Shown one piece after another: positions 1 through 8,640 of a stretch of 54,469 bases of DNA. The stretch is taken from the NCBI GenBank assembly GCA_021298315.1, contig JAJTFC010000051.1, forward strand, positions 1 to 54,469. Reading direction: 5' to 3'. Under the pieces are notes generated by a model that saw nothing but the letters and a program-made list of their open reading frames with translations, ran no database searches and had not been told where the DNA came from. How positions within the stretch are numbered: the first letter of the stretch is position 1; every line of letters begins with the position of its first letter. This stretch comes from Planctomycetaceae bacterium. GTDB lineage: Bacteria; Planctomycetota; Planctomycetia; Pirellulales; Pirellulaceae. The position numbers and the translations under genes were made by a program.

Positions 1-882
1 TTGGTCGAAGAGTCGATCATGGAAGCGATCGATTTTCGGCGAGCAATGCGGAAGGTCGACGACGAGTGGGGAGCCGATTGGTGGTTTAAAGTTTGGGGTC
101 CTGACCACTTGGTAGAGGAGGGGATCGGAGAACGCGAAGACTGGATCTTGCGTGGGGACGAAGACTGGCATGGTTTTGGAAAACTCGCCGATGGCTTTAA
201 CATGCTCGATCCGATTAAGGCCACGGTCATCACACCTGGCTTGGATGTTTCGGGACGGTTTGCAGACACCGGTATCCCGGCATCGATCGTCACTCGCTAT
301 TTGTCCGAGCATGGTGTGATTGTCGAGAAGACTGGTCTTTACTCGTTCTTCATCATGTTCACCATCGGTATCACCAAGGGGCGTTGGAACACACTCGTAA
401 GCGCTTTGCAGCAATTCAAGGACGATTACGACAAGAATCAGCCGATGTGGAAGATCCTACCGGAGTTCGTCCAGCAATATCCACAGTATGAACGCGTCGG
501 TCTGAAGAATCTCTGCCAGAAGATCCATGACACTTACAAAGCTCATGATGTGGCTCGCGTGACGACCGAGATGTATCTTTCTCCAATGCAACCTGCGATG
601 AAGCCTTCGGATGCCTTTGCGATGATGGCGCACGACGAAGTCGATCGAGTCCCGATCGATCAACTCGAAGGTAGGGCCACTGCCGTGCTGCTTACACCCT
701 ATCCACCTGGGATCCCGCTGCTGATTCCGGGCGAGCGATTCAACAAGTCGATCGTCGAGTACTTGCGATTTGCCCGCATGTTTAACGAGAAATTCCCTGG
801 ATTCGACACCGATATTCACGGGTTGGTCGAGGATTCCAACGACGGTAAACTCGAGTACTTTATCGACTGCGTCCGCACCTAG
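1..882 (+). CDS. Orn/Lys/Arg decarboxylase, C-terminal part (5' end outside window)
   Basis: The frame is open from the first base and ends in TAG, so the start and the PLP-binding lysine region lie upstream of the window. The visible 293 residues match the end of the PLP-dependent fold-type I major domain and the C-terminal domain of the bacterial ornithine/lysine/arginine decarboxylases. Recognisable family segments are DPIKATVITPGL (about residue 70), GIPASIVTRYL, the aromatic run YSFFIMFTIGITKGRWN (about 113-130) and LLTPYPPGIPLLIPGE (about 231-246). The family decarboxylates a basic amino acid to a polyamine precursor (putrescine, cadaverine or agmatine). Which substrate is used cannot be decided from this part. 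The acyl-ligase gene starts 21 bases downstream on the same strand, so co-transcription is likely. Confidence 0.9.
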   Translation: MVEESIMEAIDFRRAMRKVDDEWGADWWFKVWGPDHLVEEGIGEREDWILRGDEDWHGFGKLADGFNMLDPIKATVITPGLDVSGRFADTGIPASIVTRYLSEHGVIVEKTGLYSFFIMFTIGITKGRWNTLVSALQQFKDDYDKNQPMWKILPEFVQQYPQYERVGLKNLCQKIHDTYKAHDVARVTTEMYLSPMQPAMKPSDAFAMMAHDEVDRVPIDQLEGRATAVLLTPYPPGIPLLIPGERFNKSIVEYLRFARMFNEKFPGFDTDIHGLVEDSNDGKLEYFIDCVRT

Positions 883-903
883 TAACAACCTAGTCCCACG
901 ACG

Positions 904-2448
904 ATGCAACGCTCGCTTTACGAAGCTTTTTGCTCGACGGCAAGCCGGCTGGATCATCGGGAGGCTTGGATCCTCACGGAAGATCGCTCGATGCGATCGA
1001 TTCGGTGGAGCGAATTTCGAGATCAGGTCGATCGTCTCGCGCTGTGGCTCTCGAATGGGGGATTAAATGCAGGCGACCGAGTGGTCAATCTCGAGCCGAA
1101 CTCTCACCGCTGGGCGATCCTAGATCTGGCCTGCGCAGCGATCGGTGCGGTACACTCTCCGATCGATCCGCGTTGGCACGATCGCCAAATCCAAAGGGCT
1201 ATCGCATCGCTTGAGCCCAAAGCGGTATTCTCGCTCGGTCAAAGCAATCCAACCCACACCCGAGGATTAAGTGTTCCGAGCATGCCGATCGCCCAAGCAC
1301 TCGATCAGGCGACGTGTGTGCCAAGTGTCGCTCAGCGGAGAAGTTGGCAAGAAATCCAACGAGACCTCCAATTGGCAAACATTCTTTGGACCTCTGGGAC
1401 ATCGGCAAACCCTAAAGGTGTGATGCTCAGCCACGGCAATCTGCTTTCGAATGCAATGGCTAAACTCGATGCCATGCCCCAAGATGATCAAGATCTGCGG
1501 CTCAATTTGCTCCCCTTTGCTCATGCTTACGCTCGCACCTGCGAACTTACCGCTTGGTACCTCTCAGGCGGGACGATGGCATGCGCCACTAGCAGCCAAA
1601 CACTGATCGAACTTGCTCAGTTGCTTGGCCCGACACTGGTCAATGCGGTTCCCTCGGTTTACGAGTATTGGATCAAGCAAGCCCGAGTGCAATCGCATGC
1701 CGGAGAGCAATGCAATCTTCGGACGTTTCTTGGAGGTCGCATACGACAACTTGCTAGTGGCGGTGCGGCGATTAAAGACTCGGTTCGGGAATGCTTCGAA
1801 AGCCAGATGCTTACGATCTTCCAAGGCTATGGATTAACCGAGGCATCGCCGGTTGTTTGTTCTAACCGAGCCGCAAGGCAAGAGGGTGGACAAACCGTAC
1901 CGGCGATTCTTCAAGGAGTAGGACCGCCAGTCCAAGGAGTCAAGGTGCGGATCGATAGCGATCAGAAGCTTTGGGTTCAAGGCCCCGGAGTGATGCAAGG
2001 TTATTGGCGCGACGAGTTTGCCAGTCAGCAGCGGATCCAATCCGGTTGGCTCGATACAGGCGATTGTGTATCGATCGGTAATCTCGCCCACGGTTCGATC
2101 CGAATTTCAGGCCGCGCCGATGATATCCAGGTTTTAAATACAGGATACAAATTCGCACCTCGGATCCTCGAAGAGCCTATCGAGCAAATCGAGTCCATCG
2201 CAGGGTGCGTCGTTGTAGGAAATGGTCTCAGGCGACCAGTTGCGATCGTAAGTCTCAAGGGGGACTCTTGGACCGATCCAGAGAGTTTGCTGTGCGAAAT
2301 TCGCGCTTTGCACAAGGATCAGCCGGAACACTTGGAAATTGCCCAAGTCGTAGTCGTCAAGGAGCCCTGGACGATCGAAAATGGGTTGAGGCATTGGAAA
2401 GGTGGTGTCAATCGAAATGAAATCGTGCGCAAGTTTGCTCCGCCCTAG
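904..2448 (+). CDS. AMP-binding acyl-CoA synthetase/ligase family protein
   Basis: A 514-residue member of the ANL adenylate-forming superfamily. In order it shows the phosphate-binding motif TSGTSANPKGV (163-173), the GYGLTEAS motif (308-315), WLDTGD (382-387) and the hinge SGRADD (402-407). A C-terminal lysine, K499 in LRHWKGGVNRN, sits where the adenylation lysine is expected. The order and the KGVMLSHGN context resemble long-chain fatty acyl-CoA synthetases, but the protein is shorter than typical FadD or eukaryotic-type LACS, so the acyl substrate is open. The enzyme would activate a carboxylic acid to acyl-AMP and pass it to CoA or another acceptor. The ATG at 904 fits the start of the domain. 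The close downstream position to the decarboxylase suggests an operon, with no obvious shared pathway. Confidence 0.88.
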   Translation: MQRSLYEAFCSTASRLDHREAWILTEDRSMRSIRWSEFRDQVDRLALWLSNGGLNAGDRVVNLEPNSHRWAILDLACAAIGAVHSPIDPRWHDRQIQRAIASLEPKAVFSLGQSNPTHTRGLSVPSMPIAQALDQATCVPSVAQRRSWQEIQRDLQLANILWTSGTSANPKGVMLSHGNLLSNAMAKLDAMPQDDQDLRLNLLPFAHAYARTCELTAWYLSGGTMACATSSQTLIELAQLLGPTLVNAVPSVYEYWIKQARVQSHAGEQCNLRTFLGGRIRQLASGGAAIKDSVRECFESQMLTIFQGYGLTEASPVVCSNRAARQEGGQTVPAILQGVGPPVQGVKVRIDSDQKLWVQGPGVMQGYWRDEFASQQRIQSGWLDTGDCVSIGNLAHGSIRISGRADDIQVLNTGYKFAPRILEEPIEQIESIAGCVVVGNGLRRPVAIVSLKGDSWTDPESLLCEIRALHKDQPEHLEIAQVVVVKEPWTIENGLRHWKGGVNRNEIVRKFAPP

Positions 2449-2535
2449 CGGATTCCGGTTAGAATGCCGGAGAGTCGAATTTGGATTGGGTAGACATCGG
2501 AGTCAATTCGGCGAGCAACTTTTGGAAAAGCATTG

Positions 2536-3755
2536 ATGAAACGACAAGCAAACCGTCTCTATGAAGATGGAACTATTGCGCTGGCCGACGGGAATCTGGT
2601 TCGAGGTAGAAAGATTCTCGATAAACTCAAGGCGATCGCCCCTGAATCACCCATGGCGATCGAACTCTCGGGTGACTTTGCAAGGACATCTGGAAATGGT
2701 TTGACCGTTTGGTATCGCAGGAATTTGAAAACAAGTGGCGCGGTGTCGGCTACATGGGTATGGCTTCGACCTACCAAGCCCAACGCGATCTTGAAAAGGC
2801 CTTGGATTCTTATCGTAAAGCTCTCGATGTATTCAGTGGAATCGGAGACTTTGATCGCATTTGGCTCATCAAGCACGTAATAGGAGAGCTTCTGATCGAA
2901 ATAGGGATGTTTCAACAAGCCACAGAGGTTTTGGAAGAAGCCTACAATGAGATCCGAGCCTATCGCAAACGCCGCCGGTATTTCGATCTTGCCTTGGACA
3001 TCCGCACCTGCTTGGCTGAAGCTTACCGCATGCTCGGACGGCTTGATGATTCGAGGGCTCAGTGGGAAAAAATCGCGTTTCTCTCCCAAAAATATGACAA
3101 TCCTTTTTTGAATGCTTCTGCCCTCGATGGACTGGGGGTGATCTGTCAGATCCAAGGTCATTTTGACGAAGCCAAAGATTACCACACAAAGTCACTTCAT
3201 ATAAACAGAAATATTCGCTACCTCGAAGGCCAGAGCGTGAACCTCGGGAATCTAGCGCGGCTGCACATCCAAATGGAACAATGGGATCAAGCCGAGCAGT
3301 ACATTCTTAAAAGTATCAAGATCGAGCAGAAGAATGAGAACCTAATCGGTATCGCTTTTGATAAACTCGTCTTGGCTGAGATCGATATTGGACGAGGGAA
3401 CTACGAAGCTGCCGAAAAAAAGCTCACGCAACTAGAGTCCCTCATGTCCAGAGAGGGCTACGGAGATGACCTTATAGCGATCTCGTCTCAACTCGGCTAC
3501 GTTCATCGCATGATGGGCAGGCTTGATGAAGCATTCGAGCGGCAACTGGATGTTCTCGCACGAGCCCGCAAAATGCATCATGGCGACGGAGTACCAGCGG
3601 TGCTTGACGAGCTAGCCGAAATCGAACTAGCCAGAGGAAATCGAGAGCAAGCGAGGGTTTATTGGCAAGAAGCTTTAGGTCTCTACGAGCAGCTCGGCTC
3701 CGAGAGAATGATCGAGAGCATTCGCATGAGTCTTGCTGATCTCGATGCCTTTTAA
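2536..3755 (+). CDS. TPR-repeat protein, reading frame interrupted by an apparent 1-base deletion
   Basis: The N-terminal part reads in frame 1 from ATG 2536 (MKRQANRLYEDGTIALADGN). The TPR part reads in frame 3 to TAA 3755. Frame 3 is open from 2676 and gives KDIWKWFDRLVSQEFENKW directly upstream of its first usable start (TTG 2709), so the two pieces join naturally if one base is missing near the bases AAGGACATC around 2683-2690. The joined protein would have about 406 residues and many 34-40-residue helical repeats, for example GMASTYQAQRDLEKALDSYRKAL, ALDGLGVICQIQGHFDEAKDYH and QLGYVHRMMGRLDEAFERQ. Such repeats make a protein-binding solenoid. No signal peptide is seen. Its role is unknown. 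The break may be a real mutation or an assembly error. Confidence 0.7.
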
Positions 3756-6229
3756 TGCAACTGGGAATACAAAAGAAAGTTGATTCCAATTCGGAATGCA
3801 TCCTCTCGAACGTAGCCCCTGCATTGCAACGAGTGCTTGCTTTCCATAGCGCAGCTTAGATCGTTCGGTGAGAAAAGGACGATGATCCGGTCGTTCCATT
3901 CCAACGCTTCGATCTCCGCAGGACCCTCGCGTTTGGCCTTGGCCAAATCCACGTCTCCGCGGCCTGGATCGACCAAGCTAACGTTGCGCAGATCATAGCC
4001 ACCTGGGCCATCCTTGAGCAGCAGCGGGTGGTCGACGGGTAGCAGTTGCCACTTGGCATCGGGAAACAACTTGCCGAACTCTTCACGCATCGACTTGGTG
4101 AATTCCTCAGAGCCACATATTGCATCTCCGAGTACCATACCACCATTGATAAAGTGGTTTCGCATGCCCTGCTGCTCGGCCTCGGAGAACGCGAATTTGG
4201 TTCTTCCATGGATATAAACCAAAGGATACTTTTCAAGTTCGGTGCTGGTCGCCGAGAGTTTTGGTGTCTTTGGATCGACCATGGCTTTGGTCTCGCGCCG
4301 AAAGACTTCCACAAGGTTGCTTAGGGCTTTAGGGGTTTCATCACCACCACCGCTGTGCATGAGCTTTGGCAGAGTCAGTGTACCTCGGTCGAGGACTTGG
4401 CGATTCATATCGCTTTGCACGATCTGAACGGCTTCAAGCTTGTCCTTGAGTTCTCTTCCTGTAGCGTAGGCCACGACGTTTAGCCCGATCTTGACCGCAT
4501 TATCGAGTTGGGAGCTTACGGCCTTGGAATACTGAGGTTTTGCTCCGTAGGGCTTTGAGAGTTCCCAGCGGCAAGTCAGGCTTATCGGGCTGTAGATGAT
4601 GCTGGTTTTGCAGCAGGCTTCTATTCCGTAGAGCCAAAAGCCATCGGGTAAGGCCGATGGATCGAGCCGTGCCTCTGCGCTCCAGACCGGATGGTTCGGA
4701 GGTAGCTTTTGAAAAGGCTTGTCGAAGATCATCTCCATCTCACGACGGAAAGACACGTCGAAGGCTTGACCATCGCAACCCTCCTGCGCGCAGGCTTCTG
4801 CGAAGATGAATCCGCCTTGGTCGATGTAGTCTTTGATCATCCTACGTTGCTGGGCCGAGAGAACAAACTCCTGGCTTCCAGTGATAAACAAGACGGGTGT
4901 TTCGAGTAAATCCGGGAGTGTTGCCCGTTGGAGTTTGATCGTCTGCCAGGCTAGATCGCGTTTCCAAGCAAGTTCGATGTGTCCGGTCAGGTGCTGGATA
5001 CTTTTTCGGTGTCGATTCCAATCCCGATCCTGTGGATCGGTCGAATGCTGCAACTGGCCTATGACGACCTGCCGCTTGCCCTTGCTCAAAAACAGCAATG
5101 CCATGGCGCGAGCAGCCGCAGACTCGATTCCAGCGGAACCTTGCGTAACTCCCATAAGCCGAGAGTTTTTCGGGCCGACGATCGCATCGCATCCCTCGCG
5201 ATACCAGTCATGCTGACCGATGAAGCGTTGGCCTGAGAGACGACCAACACGTTCCAGGCCGTACATATAGTACATGTACCAAGCAGCCGAACCGGGATTC
5301 TGAGTGACTGAAAAATTATCGGCAAGCCACCGAAGCGACTTCTCAAGATCATACGCTTCGGCAGCCCCTTGAGTGCAACACTGAATCTGATTGCCCTGGG
5401 CACGGGCATCTTGAGTTGCCGATGCATCTTCGAGAATTAGCATCGAAGCGATCCCTGCACAAGTCATGCTTCCAAGAGGCTTCGGGTCGCCTCGGTAACC
5501 CCAGGTGCCCGCAGGACTCATCTTATTGAGCCAGTAGGTGCGTCCCTTTTGGATCACTGGTTGAGGTATCTCGATCCCAATACGGCTTGCTTCCCAAAGA
5601 GCAAGCACGGCAAACTGAGTGTTCGATTCGTCAGAAGCTCCGCGGTCTTGCCGGTAAGCCCAACCGCCATCGGCTTGTTGGGCTTGGATAAGCCAGTCTA
5701 CATTGCGTTCGATCAGGGCACGGTCTCTGCCTGGTTCTGCCAAGCACATGGCCATGATTTGCAAGCTCGCTTCGTAGACTTGCATGGGCGGCTCACTGCG
5801 GATGTAGTCCATCGCGCGGGCCACCTCGGTGTCATTGGGTTTGCGACCAGCGCTCAGAAGTGCCAAGACGACTAAACTCGTCAAGCCAGTTTTTTGATCC
5901 TGGTGACCTTGCCAAGCACCGACGGGGCCATCTTTGGCTTGCCGATTTTGGGTGCGTCGAAAGTATTGCAGCAAGTCTTCAATCGCTTGCTGGACATCTG
6001 CCGGACTTACAGAGCCTTGTGCCATCGCCCAATTTGGACTCGACCAAATCGTCACGATCGAAACGATGCAGGTGCACAGCCAGCGCATCAAAGATCTTTG
6101 ATGCGAGCAAATACCCATTGCACGATCGCAATTGGGCTGACGACTTGGATCCATCGGAGAATGTTTCATGCCTGGGATTCTATCAAATCCATCGGCATAA
6201 ATCGACCTGTGGGTATCGTGCGAGCCCAT
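3752..6229 (-). CDS. secreted prenyltransferase-fold repeat protein with two DUF4159 domains
   Basis: The longest frame has 825 residues. A signal peptide is visible around residues 48-72 (MRWLCTCIVSIVTIW, cleavage after AMA), so the true start may be the ATG at 6169, 6118 or 6088 rather than 6229. Residues about 85-400 carry alpha-alpha barrel repeats of the prenyltransferase/squalene-oxidase type, such as DWLIQAQQADGGWAYRQD and SLRWLADNF. Two DUF4159-like domains follow. The first (about 425-600) includes VLFITGSQEFVLSAQQRRMI and GGFIFAEACAQEGCDG. The second (about 665-825) includes YPLVYIHGRTKFAFSEAEQQ and GGMVLGDAICGS. The resemblance of the two halves suggests internal duplication. The catalytic acids of squalene cyclases are not evident, so this is probably a binding protein in the periplasm. 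It follows the TPR lipoprotein gene by 7 bases, implying an operon. Confidence 0.8.
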   Translation of the reverse strand: MGSHDTHRSIYADGFDRIPGMKHSPMDPSRQPNCDRAMGICSHQRSLMRWLCTCIVSIVTIWSSPNWAMAQGSVSPADVQQAIEDLLQYFRRTQNRQAKDGPVGAWQGHQDQKTGLTSLVVLALLSAGRKPNDTEVARAMDYIRSEPPMQVYEASLQIMAMCLAEPGRDRALIERNVDWLIQAQQADGGWAYRQDRGASDESNTQFAVLALWEASRIGIEIPQPVIQKGRTYWLNKMSPAGTWGYRGDPKPLGSMTCAGIASMLILEDASATQDARAQGNQIQCCTQGAAEAYDLEKSLRWLADNFSVTQNPGSAAWYMYYMYGLERVGRLSGQRFIGQHDWYREGCDAIVGPKNSRLMGVTQGSAGIESAAARAMALLFLSKGKRQVVIGQLQHSTDPQDRDWNRHRKSIQHLTGHIELAWKRDLAWQTIKLQRATLPDLLETPVLFITGSQEFVLSAQQRRMIKDYIDQGGFIFAEACAQEGCDGQAFDVSFRREMEMIFDKPFQKLPPNHPVWSAEARLDPSALPDGFWLYGIEACCKTSIIYSPISLTCRWELSKPYGAKPQYSKAVSSQLDNAVKIGLNVVAYATGRELKDKLEAVQIVQSDMNRQVLDRGTLTLPKLMHSGGGDETPKALSNLVEVFRRETKAMVDPKTPKLSATSTELEKYPLVYIHGRTKFAFSEAEQQGMRNHFINGGMVLGDAICGSEEFTKSMREEFGKLFPDAKWQLLPVDHPLLLKDGPGGYDLRNVSLVDPGRGDVDLAKAKREGPAEIEALEWNDRIIVLFSPNDLSCAMESKHSLQCRGYVREDAFRIGINFLLYSQLH

Positions 6230-6236
6230 GCGGTCG

Positions 6237-7379
6237 TTATTGGTTCAATTTAACTCGGACCGGCTCTTGGCCTGGGGCAAGTGTGTTTGGATAAGGAACG
6301 ACTGGGATATCCAGCAGATTGCCATTCGATGGAGCGATATTTGGAGTGCCGGGTGCCATTGTGCCGGGTGCCATTGTGCCGGGTGTGGGATTCATCGCAC
6401 TCGATATGCTCTCGGTCACTGCCCCTACCTGGCGATAAATGCCGCTTGCCTGCTGAGTGACCTGCCTGCCGCGATCGACAAGCTGATCGATGTTGGCCGT
6501 ACCTCCGATACTCGTCAAAAGATCGCGGGCGGGTTTGAGATTCGGATCGATTTTTAGAGCCTCGGTCAGATGCTGCTGTGTGGCAGGGATATTCTTGCGC
6601 TGGAATAGCAAGTAGGCCATTTGGTATTGGGCCATCGCTGGGGTCTCGCATCGTGCCAACTCGGCCATCGATCCGTTTGCGTCCCCCGCATCGAGCATTG
6701 CACCGGCGAGTGCATGACGATAGGACTTATTGGTCGGTTGCAATTCGACGGCTTTGCGCAGATGCTGCTGAGCCGAAGCAATATCGCCGGACTTGGCATA
6801 GACTCGACCGAGTTCCATGCAAGCGTCCGCATTGGTCGGTGCCACTTGGATTGTTCTTTGATAGAACTCGATCGACTTGGCAATTTCTTGCTGTCGGTCA
6901 TAGAGCCTTGCTGTGCTCAGCAGTGCGACGGCATTCTTAGGTTCGGCTTCCAAGGCTCGCGAGTAGCTATCGAGCGCTTTTGCATAGTTTCCTTGCGATA
7001 CAAAGTAATTGCCTTGCGCGACGAAAGTGTCTGGAGCGATGCTCAAAGGATTGGTTGCAGAGTCGCTTTCGCCATTAGCGTTCTCCATCGAAGATGCCGA
7101 GACGGGCGTGAAGGGTGCCGCGATGGCTGTTTTGGTCTTGGAGTAAGCCGAAGACATCGCCGCACCCACGGAAGAAATCTGATTCTTTACCCCTTGGCCT
7201 GCGCTGGACATCGAGAAGCCCGGGAGTTTATTGGCTGATTGAGAGGCGCAGCCGGTAAGACAAACGCTTGTGAGCACAGCACTATAGAGCCATCTGTAGG
7301 ACTGCTTATCCAAGTTATTCAATGGCCTGGCGGAGGCATTGGGTTTTGGTTTGCCAGCATAATGTCGCTCTTGCATCAT
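6237..7379 (-). CDS. TPR-repeat lipoprotein
   Basis: A 380-residue protein with a hydrophobic segment ending in the lipobox LTGC (residues 41-44), so it is probably a lipoprotein anchored in a membrane. The mature part has a serine/alanine-rich linker, then about four to five tetratricopeptide repeats at roughly 110-270 (ALDSYSRALEAEPKNAVALL, SIEFYQRTIQVAPTNADACM, AQQHLRKAVELQPTNKSYRH and so on). The C-terminal tail is proline/threonine-rich and includes a short tandem repeat (PGTMA units). The start may be the ATG at 7379 or 7376. The n-region before the hydrophobic core is unusually long, so a later non-ATG start is possible. The gene diverges from the secretion F gene and precedes the DUF4159 protein gene. 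The TPR solenoid suggests a scaffold role; no enzyme motif is present. Confidence 0.85.
   Translation of the reverse strand: MMQERHYAGKPKPNASARPLNNLDKQSYRWLYSAVLTSVCLTGCASQSANKLPGFSMSSAGQGVKNQISSVGAAMSSAYSKTKTAIAAPFTPVSASSMENANGESDSATNPLSIAPDTFVAQGNYFVSQGNYAKALDSYSRALEAEPKNAVALLSTARLYDRQQEIAKSIEFYQRTIQVAPTNADACMELGRVYAKSGDIASAQQHLRKAVELQPTNKSYRHALAGAMLDAGDANGSMAELARCETPAMAQYQMAYLLFQRKNIPATQQHLTEALKIDPNLKPARDLLTSIGGTANIDQLVDRGRQVTQQASGIYRQVGAVTESISSAMNPTPGTMAPGTMAPGTPNIAPSNGNLLDIPVVPYPNTLAPGQEPVRVKLNQ
6346..6390 (+). repeat. 15-bp tandem repeat inside the TPR lipoprotein gene
   Basis: Two identical 15-base units (GTGCCGGGTGCCATT) at 6346-6360 and 6361-6375 are followed by a third, diverged unit at 6376-6390. 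On the coding (minus) strand they encode repeated PGTMA pentapeptides in the disordered C-terminal tail, so slippage here would change the length without shifting the frame. Confidence 0.85.
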
Positions 7380-7495
7380 CCATTCCTTTGGTAGAATCGC
7401 TACAATCGTGTTTTCTTCACACTCGGCAACCCTGCCGTAGTAGCTTGAAAGAAACCCGGAAAAGTTTCCCTAAGTTTCCTGGATGGCAAAAGCTT

Positions 7496-8620
7496 ATGTC
7501 TCGCTCTGACAAGAATCCTCCCAGTGTGCCACCTCGGGGCAAACAGGAACCTTTGCCTACGCCAAGTTTAATTCAGCGTATGTTCGGCGGTGCATCGCTT
7601 GGCCAACTCTATCATTTTTGCAACCGACTCTCGACGGGTCTTCGGGCTGGAGTCGATCCTCTGCGGCTTTTGGATGCCGAGTCCAAAGCGGGTGCGACCC
7701 GCTATCGCGATGCTGCGAAAGATACAGCCGACAAGATTAGGCTTGGATACACCTTTTCAGAAGCGATGCAGTTGCAAAAAGGATTCTTTCCACCACTTTT
7801 GATCAAGATGATTTCGGCTGGAGAAGAGTCTGGGCAAGTTGACCGAGTCCTCGGTTACATGTCCGACTACTACCAAGATCTCAAGCGAACGCGGCAGGAC
7901 TTTGTCTCGCAGATCACCGCTCCGGTGATTCAATTGCTTTTGGCGATCTTGATCATCTGCGGCATGATCTTTATCAATGGATTTTTCCAAGCCGGTGGGC
8001 CCAATGAAAAACCGTTCGACATTACCGGAGTTGGACTTCGGGGTATCAACGGAGTGATGATATTCCTAGGCATCCTTTTGGTGATCTCATTGATTCTTGG
8101 AACAATTTGCGTCGGTATTTGGAAAAACTGGTACAACTGCCATCAGACGTTGGTTCCATTGGTTCGCAACGTGCCGGTGATCGGCCCGGTTTTTACGACC
8201 ACGGCGATGAGTCGATTGTCGATGACCCTCTCGATGATGCTCGGTGCTGGAGTCGAGGCCAAACGAAGTGTGCGCGATGCGGTCTTGAGCACCGGGAACT
8301 ATTACTACATCTCGGGTTTGCCTGAAATTGAATCAGCGATCCAGCAGGGCAAGTCGCTCTCGGAGAGTTTTTCAGAGCCGAATCGCCTCCCGGACGAATT
8401 CATTCAGACCCTCGAAGTCGGCGAGCTTAGCGGTGCCGATAGCGAATCGCTCGAGCGTCTTGCGATCCAGTATCGTGAGAAGGCACAAATTGCGCTCAAG
8501 CAATTGGCGGTAGCCGCCGGGTTTCTGATTTGGTTCATGATAGCTGCGATGATCATCACCGTGATCTTTATGGTATTCATGCAGTATCTGGCCATCCTCA
8601 CAGGTAATCTTCCAAAATAG
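7496..8620 (+). CDS. type II secretion/type IV pilus inner-membrane F family protein (GspF/PilC-like)
   Basis: The frame opens at 7322, but that would overlap the divergent TPR gene. The ATG at 7496 (MSRSDKNPPS) gives 374 residues and a sensible cytoplasmic start. Two T2SSF domains are visible. The first (about residues 40-165) contains NRLSTGLRAGVDPLRLL, GYTFSEAMQLQKGFFPPLL and MISAGEESGQVDRVL. The second (about 230-370) contains MSRLSMTLSMMLGAGVEAKR and the paralogous TLEVGELSGADSESLERLA. Each is followed by a hydrophobic segment (IQLLLAILIICGMIF; IWFMIAAMIITVIFMVFMQY). F proteins form the inner-membrane platform for pilin or pseudopilin assembly. No GspE or GspG gene is adjacent, but the window also holds a secretin and two pseudopilin-like genes that could belong to the same dispersed machine. 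Confidence 0.9.
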   Translation: MSRSDKNPPSVPPRGKQEPLPTPSLIQRMFGGASLGQLYHFCNRLSTGLRAGVDPLRLLDAESKAGATRYRDAAKDTADKIRLGYTFSEAMQLQKGFFPPLLIKMISAGEESGQVDRVLGYMSDYYQDLKRTRQDFVSQITAPVIQLLLAILIICGMIFINGFFQAGGPNEKPFDITGVGLRGINGVMIFLGILLVISLILGTICVGIWKNWYNCHQTLVPLVRNVPVIGPVFTTTAMSRLSMTLSMMLGAGVEAKRSVRDAVLSTGNYYYISGLPEIESAIQQGKSLSESFSEPNRLPDEFIQTLEVGELSGADSESLERLAIQYREKAQIALKQLAVAAGFLIWFMIAAMIITVIFMVFMQYLAILTGNLPK

Positions 8621-8640
8621 ACTGCACCTTTACCTGCCTT

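Noticed and set aside
2559..3185. 208-codon frame antisense to the TPR gene
   Set aside because: The plus-strand TPR repeats are clear; the antisense product shows no domain.
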